Of a stretch of DNA of 64,000 nucleotides, positions 10,501 through 16,902 are shown one piece after another. Position numbers and translations under genes: made by a program. Below the pieces are notes generated by a model. The model searched no databases, had not been told where the DNA came from, and saw nothing but the letters and a program-made list of their open reading frames with translations. Position 1 is the stretch's first letter, and each line of letters starts with the position of its first letter. The stretch spans positions 1-64,000 of the forward strand of contig JAIPJM010000010.1 of the NCBI GenBank assembly GCA_021734255.1, written 5' to 3'. The stretch is from Fidelibacterota bacterium. GTDB lineage: Bacteria; Fidelibacterota; UBA8477; JABMPR01.

Positions 10501-10981
10501 GGTGCCACACACCCAGGTAATTATCATTCCAGGTGGTGGTATCTGATTGGTCAGCATAGACCCCCGTCTTCCCGTAGTACAGATAGATCGTGCTATCCAC
10601 AGCAGGTGAAAGGGTGGGCATGCGTACCCAAAATAGGATCTCACCAGTAGTTGAGCTGTAATCCTCTAACTCAAAATCTAACAATGTGGTACCGTCGGAT
10701 TGCGTGAACAGGATGTCGTATCCTGAGGGGTTCTCTACACCACCTCCATTTGAGGTAGAGCGTAGCATGGTGTCTGTCAGGCTAACCATGACAGGAAAAT
10801 TCAGATGAGCAGAGGCACCGCTGATCTGGGAACTTTCCAGGGTGATCAATTTGCGATATTCATAGCCGACCGGCTGCGCTGACACGTTGACCGCAATGGT
10901 GCAAAAAATGATCAGCGCAGCTATCGCTCTGCGATTTTTGATCACATCTCTTTTTGCATCAACCTGCATTTCTATCCCCAT
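4529..10981 (-). CDS. Giant multidomain surface adhesin with T9SS C-terminal sorting domain
   Basis: 2150 residues. In order: signal segment (about 18-36), DUF2341 domain (about 40-130, ending in the YLYYGKTG motif), LamG/concanavalin-like domain (about 150-375), three tandem repeats of about 130 residues (about 385-775, each with a DxDD-type acidic stretch and a YQSALRSVxYxN-type end, cadherin-like), a second LamG-like domain (about 785-990), several Ig/Big-like domains including a Big_1-type one near 1400-1500, a beta-helical stretch, and a C-terminal Por-type T9SS sorting domain (FGLDQNFPNPFNNGTTIPF through GLYFCRLQIGNKSF). T9SS substrates cross the outer membrane and are attached to the surface. 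Domain content suggests carbohydrate or surface binding. It begins an operon with the two pilin-like genes. Confidence 0.8.
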   Translation of the reverse strand: MGIEMQVDAKRDVIKNRRAIAALIIFCTIAVNVSAQPVGYEYRKLITLESSQISGASAHLNFPVMVSLTDTMLRSTSNGGGVENPSGYDILFTQSDGTTLLDFELEDYSSTTGEILFWVRMPTLSPAVDSTIYLYYGKTGVYADQSDTTTWNDNYLGVWHLEDLTDASSGSNTLLNRNTATSDSGMIGACREFDGNGDDLEEVNAGNYLNDLDSLTVSLWARANVLNSDMGLIYGDDPDGADAALMIRQDAAGERGGGTNVYRTSMNTGNNNKLRHESSNASADTTWQYLVLTHVESDTTRFYINGGYDNYSWANSKLGLTSKNTKLLIGKGSKDGPTSSWNGFIDEVRICSVAVTPDWIATEYANMSSPGTFLTVGTTNELPTLTDIETIALSYQADDPATIMTNSLTCHDYSEFNLDSAKIELTANFLRSEDTLIFANNYGITGTYYGGLGLMKLTGNASLADYSSALQEVKYQNINSSPDTLTRTVSFSVSDGDGYSNIVTRDITIGATNSPPVLGSIEGTTIAYTDGDPETIITSTLAISDADDYYLDTAWVTISNNYVNGEDFLDFTSVYGITSTWSSVSGELLLVGSASVAEYQSALRSVTYDNLNPDPDDMAVRTIEFKVSDGEAHSNTQTRDLSVTAVNDAPVLADLEESVIVYNEGDGAISITDSILVLDGDDTKLDSLTIQITSNYFVNEDSLGYSAIYGLGGTWYRGVGKLVIAGLKSLSVYQSAIRSVIYENVAVNSHTPTRTLTFIAYDDGQVASTSVYRLIASGIPATISNLDLWLNSTSGVYTDVAGTIEAIDGDDVELWKDQSGNGRDFLAGVKKPVFRSSVTSLNNESSLEWVVANTDMEDADGSTYINGLTEFTIFFVLESDVTSTDNGFWMVETNNPGDRYFSLRYDAVGDNSTELDVIKTAVLSDVAANEMESHHSMQSVDPQVVCLDWKSGDTWRIYIDGVLNSVSYAGSPPTGTISNALTVMLGEGPEGTWDGMITEVILYGRHLLDAERIQVEDYISDKYAISVRLLEPATGGEAISADDAGTTNWTTLTGPRVTEDYAGQLAVSGTGVLRVPDGFEWDIGGADPVITVQPAYGASTTLNCTYTTRDDTSVTFTITAASNASSAPGEIIVSGLRVRPTTGIIPNAGNITNIGTTGGGDLTNYGTLTMIAGSPSAVIYNQDPPTSGTKHEALTPTITAEIQDANGNTIEASGTTINMNLVYEIPAAAGLEGDSSLVTDAYGQVAFTDLAIDTSGTFVLAATSTGLDTAFSDTITITNPGQYTTFLVEKVSGGNILTQTAGVPFNIKISAVDGTASVDTNFLSTVTLTSSGTLSTGGGDTPIFTKGVLSPDTVSINTIGSFTITATDTSGQIAGVSNTFSIVSGPASEETSTITANPTVLENDAVSTSTITVQVKDAGGNNHATGGETVNLISTAGTLLGAVVDNGDGTYSQELQSSSSIVQAVITGVLNGNAMTDNATVNFNAYTNIWESDPGALPYTTRWDTLVNWDAGTVPISSDAILIPGTPADGTRYPIISTDSVEISSLTIESGADLSLSGGIVFDVNGDILGGGDLNGSGTDTLRIGGNMGIASSNIKYVEFDGSSRQYITSPLTFTNVTIDNSTGVEVADNITITDTLTLKSGSLILESGKSLLANTKNVLSGTIQAQREITGGTGWRLLASPVASTYGDMFDEIFSQGYGGSDSASGSPSVLWYDETYAGTDNQRWRKPDTTTDVTVPGRGLFVYVFGSIPGEAAYSQSLPVTIDAAGTEAEGTGGEFDFGVTYTALADTGWNLIGNPFCATIDWDHAGWTKRNVDNVIYVWDVTANSGEGAYLTWNGSTGSLGNGLIMPFQGFWVKANTTSPILKVPKTAKTTGGAFYKPSSAMPQIMLLLESDTLGATTHIQFTEDGSMRKDRLDAHYLVPPTETYLELYTESIDDHLLAIQNQPYRFGLPIELPVYVGGYSETTPLSGTFRLSWPRIDALHEEWSVYLIDQETGDQIDLLADSYYEFDLDGSLARPLNSLRPARQLLDTQAFNILKKSGTESPRFLLRIDPGNAFPEIPRTFGLDQNFPNPFNNGTTIPFYLPVEGAVDLVIYDMLGREIEHVVENETYPAGKYSVHWSGAEQSSGLYFCRLQIGNKSFTRKMILLR

Positions 10982-11919
10982 TGCCCCTATTTTAGTTGCC
11001 TGTCCTGACAGCCTTTAATATACAACATATATGCGATTTGGTAACTTCAAGATGCATGCCAAGAATTGTTCGGGGCAAGCATCACGATCTCCGCAATATT
11101 TAAAAACCATCATGTAATACACTCTTACCCTAATATTATCATCGATTTATATTCTTTCATATTTATTGGTGACAATATTCGTAATTGATATTTCTCACAT
11201 TGATTCAGAAGGGTCACCTTTTTCCTCCCTGGACGGTAAAAACTTCTGGGAGCAAGGTATAAATATTTCTGGGACATTTCCACCTGTAGAGTTTTGATAA
11301 TTGTTTGTTCAGAAGTGTTGAAAGTATCGGTCACAATTGGGTAATTGACAATGGGTTACCGTAGGAATATGGAAATGAAGAGTGCCAAAAACCCAAAGAT
11401 GACCAATATTCAATGCAAGGCATGTCTGCAAAAATCGGGGGAATTGCTCCCCACATGGTCCCATAAGCTCTTCATCCAAAAAACGCTTTATGCCCTGCAT
11501 TCAGTTTAAGCATAACTGCCTACTAATAGGTCAAGATACGTGCCACTCTATGACCGGGTCTCTCATTCCTGCGAATACCGTGCAGTAAACCCCTGATCTC
11601 CATACAATATTGCATGCTATATAATATTGTTTTTATTAAGTATATGAGATTAACAAAAAATCCGCAATAAATTTCCAAAAGCCACTGATGCATAAGCCGG
11701 GATGACTCCGTTTCCCCGGAGCAACAGGGCCGAATCAGAAAAATGTGACATATCTGTCTTGATTATGTGACATAAAAAGCAGTTTGGGGGTTTTTGGGTT
11801 TATGAGTTGGGAGTTTATGAGTTTGGGAAATTGGTGTTTTGCATTTTGCCTTAAAAGCTGTAGCTGTGGGAAATGCTACCCAACTTTTTTAATTTTTCAT
11901 TTTGAACTTTTAATTAGGA
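10982..11919. other. 938-base intergenic region, no convincing gene
   Basis: The short open frames here (minus strand 11125-11334 and 11309-11500, plus strand 11784-11981) have no signal peptide, recognisable motif or good ribosome binding site, and I regard them as chance. Visible contents are AT-rich sequence just upstream of the adhesin gene, which must hold its promoter, a structured GC-rich segment at 11685-11738, and a G/T-rich low-complexity stretch around 11780-11845 with repeats of the type TTTATGAGTT. Confidence 0.5.
11685..11738. other. Possible structured RNA or nested inverted repeat
   Basis: The outer arms CTGAT (11685-11689) and ATCAG (11734-11738) enclose a GC-rich core with an inner hairpin CTCCG/CGGAG (11706-11710 and 11717-11721). 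The core contrasts sharply with the AT-rich surroundings. The shape is that of a small aptamer or leader RNA. The sequence does not match any riboswitch consensus I could recall (GEMM, cobalamin, TPP, ykkC), and strand is undecided. On the minus strand it would lie in the long upstream region of the adhesin gene. Confidence 0.3.
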
Positions 11920-12849
11920 TCAGTAGAGTTCTTCCCAACGGAGGATCTGCTTCGGCCAGTCATAACTTTCCAGCGTGCTGAACCCCTTCGGCCAGATCGA
12001 ATAATATTCGGGGTATTCATCATCCAGAAAATCCACATTGGCAATCACAGCTATATCCCTTCCAACAATCGGTCCGCTCAAAGCACTCCTGCCGATACGA
12101 ATACTCCCCATTGAGAAAATTGGTCCCAAAACACTATCGATTCTACTCAGGTTCGTTTCATTGATATATATCGTCGACGTAGAATCAGTGAACACAAGTG
12201 CAGGATATATCGTTGAATCGGTTCTGGCGGATTTAATGGTGTTACTCTGGCGAAATTCCACCTCCCCGCCACCACTGAATACCATGGTGGTGTTCTCCAC
12301 GTTAATATTTTGAAATTTATTTGCTGTACCAGTGAATACAATTATCCCTTCGATCAGATCACCCGCTTGAAATATTCTTGCATTGTCCGGATAGATTGTA
12401 TCTGCCATAGCGAACCAATAGGACTCATCAGCGATGGGTAAAAAATTAAAATTATCCCTGGGACGATTATCAGATTCATAGGAAGTTGAGTAACTATATG
12501 TTAGAATTTCATATTGGGAGGACATAACATGATTAAAGTGGTGATCCCGCTCCAGGTAGATCTTGAAACCCGCTGTGTCACCACCAGCGTGACCCACAGA
12601 CACAGTTAATGATACTTCAGCAGAGTCAAACGTGCTTACCAGATCACCCTGAGTATAGGTACCAAGAGAATCTGCACCAGAATTGATCTTCCAGAGCGCA
12701 ATATTGACAGCAGATTCAGCCTCGATCTTATGTTCAATGGTTCGAGCGGCCTCGTCTGTACCCAGGTTCACCAGGAATGCCAGGTTCAGGACACCGAGAC
12801 CGGTGATGCTGAAAACTACCGCTGTGATCATGATGGCTACGATATACAT
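11920..12849 (-). CDS. PilX-like minor pilin/prepilin-associated protein
   Basis: I chose the ATG at 12849 (309 residues), 4 bases after the stop of the preceding prepilin gene and with AGGA upstream. This puts the hydrophobic segment (MYIVAIMITAVVFSITGLGV) at the very N-terminus, as in PilX-type proteins. A TTG start at 12906 is less likely. After the membrane segment come an amphipathic helix (AARTIEHKIEAESAVNIALW) and a beta-rich domain. The C-terminal half has SGPIVGRDI and ends in SYDWPKQILRWEE. Both features recur in the 308-residue protein at 15698-16624, so the two are paralogues. It probably forms part of a type IV pilus or secretion pseudopilus with the two prepilins upstream. No canonical GFTLxE cleavage site is seen. 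Confidence 0.6.
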   Translation of the reverse strand: MYIVAIMITAVVFSITGLGVLNLAFLVNLGTDEAARTIEHKIEAESAVNIALWKINSGADSLGTYTQGDLVSTFDSAEVSLTVSVGHAGGDTAGFKIYLERDHHFNHVMSSQYEILTYSYSTSYESDNRPRDNFNFLPIADESYWFAMADTIYPDNARIFQAGDLIEGIIVFTGTANKFQNINVENTTMVFSGGGEVEFRQSNTIKSARTDSTIYPALVFTDSTSTIYINETNLSRIDSVLGPIFSMGSIRIGRSALSGPIVGRDIAVIANVDFLDDEYPEYYSIWPKGFSTLESYDWPKQILRWEELY

Positions 12850-12853
12850 AGCA

Positions 12854-13354
12854 TTAATTCCTGATACTGACAGTCCACGTAAGATCAAGGGTGTCAGTAC
12901 TTTCAACTAATTGAATATCTACATCCAGCATGTCAGTATTATTTCCGGCATAGGATGTGAATAGGATCGAAGCTACATCGGAGTCAATTGGATAGTGTTG
13001 CAGACTGTCTATCTCCCAGACCAATTGAGATGAGATCACCTCCACGTGGTCCACCGTATTATCAATTCGCATTGCTCTCATTACAGTGCCAGAGCTTGAA
13101 GGTGTCCCAGCATTCTCAGCCGTCGAATCAGCATATATTTTCAGTGAGTCGCTGATTTGTAGGGTCAGGTTTGATCGTATATATTGGTCAATGATCAGTG
13201 CATCTTGACTGAGCTGCGACCTTATGACCGTATTATTATACATTGTCCGGGTATATAATAGCATGGAACCATATCCGATCGCTACAATTCCAGCAATAAC
13301 AAGTGCGATCATTATCTCTGGTAAGGTGGTGCCTGTTGAGCCCTTCCTTTTCAT
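12854..13354 (-). CDS. Type IV prepilin-like protein
   Basis: 166 residues from the ATG at 13354, which overlaps the upstream stop (TGATG). The N-terminus MKRKGSTGTTLPEIMIALVI is a prepilin leader: basic leader, Gly before the cleavage point, then a TLPEIMIALVIAGIVAIGYG hydrophobic helix with Glu at mature position 5. This is the substrate signature of prepilin peptidase PilD. The rest is a short beta domain without recognisable subclass. It is translationally coupled to its neighbours, so the three genes (13818 to 11920) form one minor-pilin operon. A PilW/GspJ-like role is possible, but the length is short for PilW. Confidence 0.75.
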   Translation of the reverse strand: MKRKGSTGTTLPEIMIALVIAGIVAIGYGSMLLYTRTMYNNTVIRSQLSQDALIIDQYIRSNLTLQISDSLKIYADSTAENAGTPSSSGTVMRAMRIDNTVDHVEVISSQLVWEIDSLQHYPIDSDVASILFTSYAGNNTDMLDVDIQLVESTDTLDLTWTVSIRN

Positions 13355-13818
13355 CAGAAGTTCCAACTCGTATCATCGGATAGATAGGCTGTCACGCTAT
13401 CACTTTTGTTATTTGTAGTGAACCATGAAATGTACATCTGGATCTTATAGTAGTCGGGTTGAGTCCCATCTGCCGGGTAATATCCATCTGTCGAGTCATC
13501 AATGGCCGATACTATGGTTGTTCGATAGGCTTGAATATTGTTAATGATCAGCGAAGTATTTGTTTCCACCAAACTATCCTGAAGTGAGCTTGTGCCAAAA
13601 TCGATCGCCTGCTCCATCCTGGAGGCCATGTTCATCCAGGCCAATTGTTTCCTGATACCCCTGTCTATATCCCAGCGTGAATACACCATATATTGGGCAG
13701 TTCCCAGTGCAATTATTGCCAATAGTGTGATGGCAAAGATGATCTCGATCAAGGTAAATCCACCCCGCTTTTTTAAACGAGCCGAACGGTCCGGTCTTTT
13801 TCCAGTTTCTCTGGCCAT
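13354..13818 (-). CDS. Type IV prepilin-like protein with N-methylation motif
   Basis: 154 residues. The leader is long and basic (residues 1-19), followed by the canonical GGFTLIEIIFAITLLAIIAL motif: cleavage after the second Gly, Phe as the mature N-terminus, and Glu5. Such proteins are inserted in the inner membrane, cut and N-methylated by PilD, and assembled into pili or type II secretion pseudopili. The remaining globular part is about 110 residues, so it is a minor pilin-type subunit. It is first in a three-gene operon that continues with another prepilin and the PilX-like protein. No core pilus machinery genes (pilB, pilC, pilQ) are in this window. Confidence 0.8.
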   Translation of the reverse strand: MARETGKRPDRSARLKKRGGFTLIEIIFAITLLAIIALGTAQYMVYSRWDIDRGIRKQLAWMNMASRMEQAIDFGTSSLQDSLVETNTSLIINNIQAYRTTIVSAIDDSTDGYYPADGTQPDYYKIQMYISWFTTNNKSDSVTAYLSDDTSWNF

Positions 13819-13924
13819 TTTGGTGATCTGCGTTATTCCAATCCTCTGCCCTAAAGCCTTTTAATCTAATGAATTGATAATTCAGAAGTAATCGCAAAAT
13901 TTGGCAGAAGGAATTGCAAGCTTA

Positions 13925-14668
13925 CTAGATATTAAATCCCAACTCCTTGATGATCCTCCCCGCCTCAGGTCGAAGCGGTCGGCTCAGGTTGCGCGCTACC
14001 GGTTCTGACCAGGCATGCTCACTGATATTCTTGCCCAGGGAATCATAATGCTCAGCCATTTTCAGATCATGGAGGTCCATGAAAGCACTGATGTCTTTTT
14101 GTTTATAAGTCTCAGAATGGATGACCAACTCCTTTGGTAATCTGGGCTTCTGGGTTGGGATGTGCTCCTCCACCGGCCAGCCAATACACATGCCGAAGAC
14201 CGGGTAAACCCCGTGGGGAAGTTTGAGTAGCTCGGCCACTTCTTTCAGATTATTTCTCACAGCTCCGATCATCACGGCACCAAGCTTGAACGATTCTACA
14301 GCTGTTTGGATAGACATGCCTACCAGAGCGGCATCAACCGTGGAGATCAGGAATGTTTCCAGATTATTGGTCATTTCCAGTCCATACATTTCGCAAACCT
14401 GTTCGGAACGATGCAGGTCCGGACAGAGGGCCAGAAAAACGGGACAGTCGATAATGTGTTGCTGACCCCCGGCAAGGGCGGCGATCTTTTGCTTCTTCTC
14501 AGGATCCTTGACCACAATGATACTATAGGTCTGGAGGTTACTGCTGGTGGGTGAACGCCGACCCGCTTCCAGTATGGTCTCTAGCATTTCATCCCCGATG
14601 GGGTCATGCTTGAAGGAGCGAACGGTCACATGCTTCAATTGGGTATCAATGACAGGGTTTGACAGCAT
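13925..14668 (-). CDS. NfsA-like FMN-dependent NADPH nitroreductase
   Basis: 247 residues, the typical size of the NfsA/FRP group. Conserved features are the N-terminal HVTVRSF motif, the FMN-binding RRSPTSSNLQTYS region (residues about 37-49), GMSIQTAVESFKLGAVMIG in the dimer/FMN region, and the VYPVFGMCIGWP motif typical of NfsA. Expected reaction: two-electron reduction of nitro compounds, quinones or flavin with NADPH in the cytoplasm. Four bases separate it from the upstream YdjC-type gene, so they are probably co-transcribed. The two pilin-related groups flank this pair, but no functional link is apparent. Confidence 0.85.
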   Translation of the reverse strand: MLSNPVIDTQLKHVTVRSFKHDPIGDEMLETILEAGRRSPTSSNLQTYSIIVVKDPEKKQKIAALAGGQQHIIDCPVFLALCPDLHRSEQVCEMYGLEMTNNLETFLISTVDAALVGMSIQTAVESFKLGAVMIGAVRNNLKEVAELLKLPHGVYPVFGMCIGWPVEEHIPTQKPRLPKELVIHSETYKQKDISAFMDLHDLKMAEHYDSLGKNISEHAWSEPVARNLSRPLRPEAGRIIKELGFNI

Positions 14669-14672
14669 TGTT

Positions 14673-15563
14673 TCAGTCCTCCAGTGGCGGTCTTTTCATG
14701 TCCTCAAGTCCCACCATGTCAATGAGCTGCCTATAAGTGATTGGCGTCAGGTTATTGTCCTTGATTGCCTGCCGAAAATCAGCAGATGAGACAGCATTCA
14801 GTTCGCTTTGTCTGTGTTTACTCATTTCTTTCAAGCCGAATGTGTTCAGATCTTCCATTGCCTGCATCTCAGGTGTATCCAGGGCAACGTGCACAACCTG
14901 GAGATTATAACCAGGTTCCAGTCTGCCAACATTGCTGATGAGTGAATCCAGCTTGGCATCGTGACTGGGGGCATAGGTGCTGCTGGCCGATCTTTCTCCG
15001 AAGTAATACATCATGCCCAGATCATACTCGGCAGCCAGGTTTTCCACCACCTCTCTGGTTTCGATGGTCTGGACGGCTGCACCCATGTGATAATCAACAT
15101 AGTCGATCTTGATCCCGCTATTGACAGCCCGCTCGATCTGCGTTCGCAACTCCAGTTCGATCTCTTCCAATTTGGGCTCCTGAGCGTAAAGCAGTGAACG
15201 AGCAGGCAGGAAATAACCATGTTCATCCACCAGACTGGGTACTGCATCCTTGCCAGCAATGGGACCCCAACGATAATTCTTCCACTCGGCATTCAGCGTG
15301 AGGTGGATTCCGACACTGACTTCTGGATGTTCCTTAAGGATATCCACAGCCTCCTGATACCAGGGGCAGGCGAACATGACGGATGTGGAGACCGGCAAGC
15401 CTGTTTCAATGACCTGTTTTACGGCCATATTGACGCCGTGGGACATGCCCATATCATCCAGTCGAATTAAATAATACTTTGTGTCAGATTGGTTCCTACT
15501 CATGCCAGTGCTCGTTGAGCCCATGGCTAGCAAGATGATCATGATGCCGATCCTGATATGCAT
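14673..15563 (-). CDS. YdjC/ChbG-family carbohydrate deacetylase, exported
   Basis: 296 residues from the ATG at 15563, which follows AGAGGAG; a GTG eight codons earlier is less likely. There is a signal-type N-terminus (MHIRIGIMIILLAMGSTSTG). The family motifs are RLDDMGMSHG (metal-binding Asp-Asp), VSVGIHLTLN (metal-binding His), and DYVDYHMGA (second His region). YdjC-fold enzymes remove acetyl groups from diacetylchitobiose or similar N-acetyl sugars in a metal-dependent manner. The cytoplasmic ChbG lacks a signal peptide, whereas this one appears exported. The substrate is unknown. Confidence 0.8.
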   Translation of the reverse strand: MHIRIGIMIILLAMGSTSTGMSRNQSDTKYYLIRLDDMGMSHGVNMAVKQVIETGLPVSTSVMFACPWYQEAVDILKEHPEVSVGIHLTLNAEWKNYRWGPIAGKDAVPSLVDEHGYFLPARSLLYAQEPKLEEIELELRTQIERAVNSGIKIDYVDYHMGAAVQTIETREVVENLAAEYDLGMMYYFGERSASSTYAPSHDAKLDSLISNVGRLEPGYNLQVVHVALDTPEMQAMEDLNTFGLKEMSKHRQSELNAVSSADFRQAIKDNNLTPITYRQLIDMVGLEDMKRPPLED

Positions 15564-15697
15564 ATCTACTCCTCTTAGAGAATTCACTCACATTTTCAGG
15601 CACAATATATGAACATGACCTATAAAGACCATGTTCTTATATAGTACAGACTAACCGATTGTGTTTACGTGGAGTCGAACGCTAAACCTTATGGGGA

Positions 15698-16624
15698 TTA
15701 TCCGCTACGTTTCTTTTGCCATTTGGTGGTGTTCCAACGATCAATGCTCTTATCCCAGTCATATGAATCCTCTTCACCAAATCCTGAATTCCATGTGAAC
15801 TGAGCCTCTTCCTGGATCTTGATAAATTCAATATCTTCATCAAGACTGATAACATTGCCGATGACGGGACCAGTCATTGTTGCAGATTCAAGATTGATCT
15901 GACCGGTTGTGTAGATCGATCCAGTTATGACGTTCGAGGCATAAACAGTAAAATCAGTACTCAGGTTGTCCACTACAAGTGCCGGGAGTGCATCAATGCT
16001 ATCTAAGGGTGTGGGCGCAGAGATCGTGGTATTGATGATCGTAATGTCATTACCCATGAAGTATAAGGTTGAGTTGGTAAATGTGCGGCTATCAATTTCC
16101 AGATTGTTACCGATAAATACGTGGATTCCCTCTTTGGCCAGATCTGATTCTTGCCAGGAGTTCTGATTACCATGATGGATAGCGACTGCATTATTAAAAA
16201 AGTATGTCGCATCAATTTCAGGCATGGTTTTAAATTTATGGTTCTTAGTACCATTTTCCTGGCCGTATGCATGACCATTGGTTTGAAGATCATTGGGAGT
16301 GGAAATGTGCTGCTCAAAAGGATTAAGCGCATCCATGGTTATTTCAGTTGCAATCTGATAACCCATGGTGTCGACAGCAACAGTCAGGGTTTGTGTAACA
16401 GCATCCCAGCGGGTAATTACAGTAGAGGATGAATCGGTCACAAGTGAATCAGCGCCATTATTTAATTTCCATAAGGCTTCGTTAAGGGTAGACTCAAATG
16501 CAAACTGCGCTTTAATATTTTTTGAAGTTTCCAGGGAGATGGTTCTGGAGCTGTAGGAGATGTCCAGAACGGCGACACCGGTAAAGGAGAGAACGAGGAA
16601 GATGGTGATCACGCTTACTAACAT
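15698..16624 (-). CDS. PilX-like protein, paralogue of the one at 11920-12849
   Basis: 308 residues from the ATG at 16624 (AAAAGGG upstream); the longer frame opens with TTG at 16657. N-terminus: MLVSVITIFLVLSFTGVAVL, then an amphipathic helix with the same NEALWKLNNGADSL phrase found as NIALWKINSGADSL in the paralogue. The C-terminal half is beta-rich with TGPVIGNVI and ends in DSYDWDKSIDRWN, again matching the paralogue. Nearly equal lengths (308 and 309) support the start choice for both. It is a single-gene unit with a probable promoter upstream. Pilus or pseudopilus involvement is inferred from the paralogue's operon. Confidence 0.6.
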   Translation of the reverse strand: MLVSVITIFLVLSFTGVAVLDISYSSRTISLETSKNIKAQFAFESTLNEALWKLNNGADSLVTDSSSTVITRWDAVTQTLTVAVDTMGYQIATEITMDALNPFEQHISTPNDLQTNGHAYGQENGTKNHKFKTMPEIDATYFFNNAVAIHHGNQNSWQESDLAKEGIHVFIGNNLEIDSRTFTNSTLYFMGNDITIINTTISAPTPLDSIDALPALVVDNLSTDFTVYASNVITGSIYTTGQINLESATMTGPVIGNVISLDEDIEFIKIQEEAQFTWNSGFGEEDSYDWDKSIDRWNTTKWQKKRSG

Positions 16625-16729
16625 ATACAACCCTTTTAGTTGTATCCCTACTTCCAATTAACCCTGCCAACATTAGTTCAAACGATGTGCCACAATTGTT
16701 TATTTCTATAATGTACTGTTAATATTTTA

Positions 16730-16758
16730 CTTATAAATGTCTTATAATTATTGCTCAA
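16730..16758 (-). promoter_or_regulatory. Candidate promoter for the PilX-like gene at 15698-16624
   Basis: Minus strand: TTGAGC (16758-16753), 17-base spacer, TATAAG (16735-16730). This is 4/6 and 5/6 against the sigma-70 consensus, in a very AT-rich gap, and would give a leader of roughly 100 bases. FCB bacteria often use other promoter sequences, so this is tentative. Confidence 0.35.
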
Positions 16759-16902
16759 TAAAATACGTCTTATTATTTTGACATAATATCATATTCTGAG
16801 AGTCTAGTGTCTCTATTATACGACATATTCCATGCATAACTGAATATGTCACATTTATATTACTAACCTATACTCTTGTTTATAATGTTTTAATGCCGGA
16901 TG

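Noticed and set aside
11125-11500. Two overlapping minus-strand small open frames
   Set aside because: No ribosome binding site, motif, signal peptide or plausible composition; they overlap each other and lie in AT-rich spacer.
11685-11738. Known riboswitch (GEMM, cobalamin, TPP or ykkC class)
   Set aside because: Conserved core words of those classes are absent; kept only as an unassigned structured element.
15655-15700. tRNA-like string (GTGGAGTCGAACGC) before the PilX-like stop
   Set aside because: Only a short T-arm-like word; no acceptor, D or anticodon arms can be formed around it.
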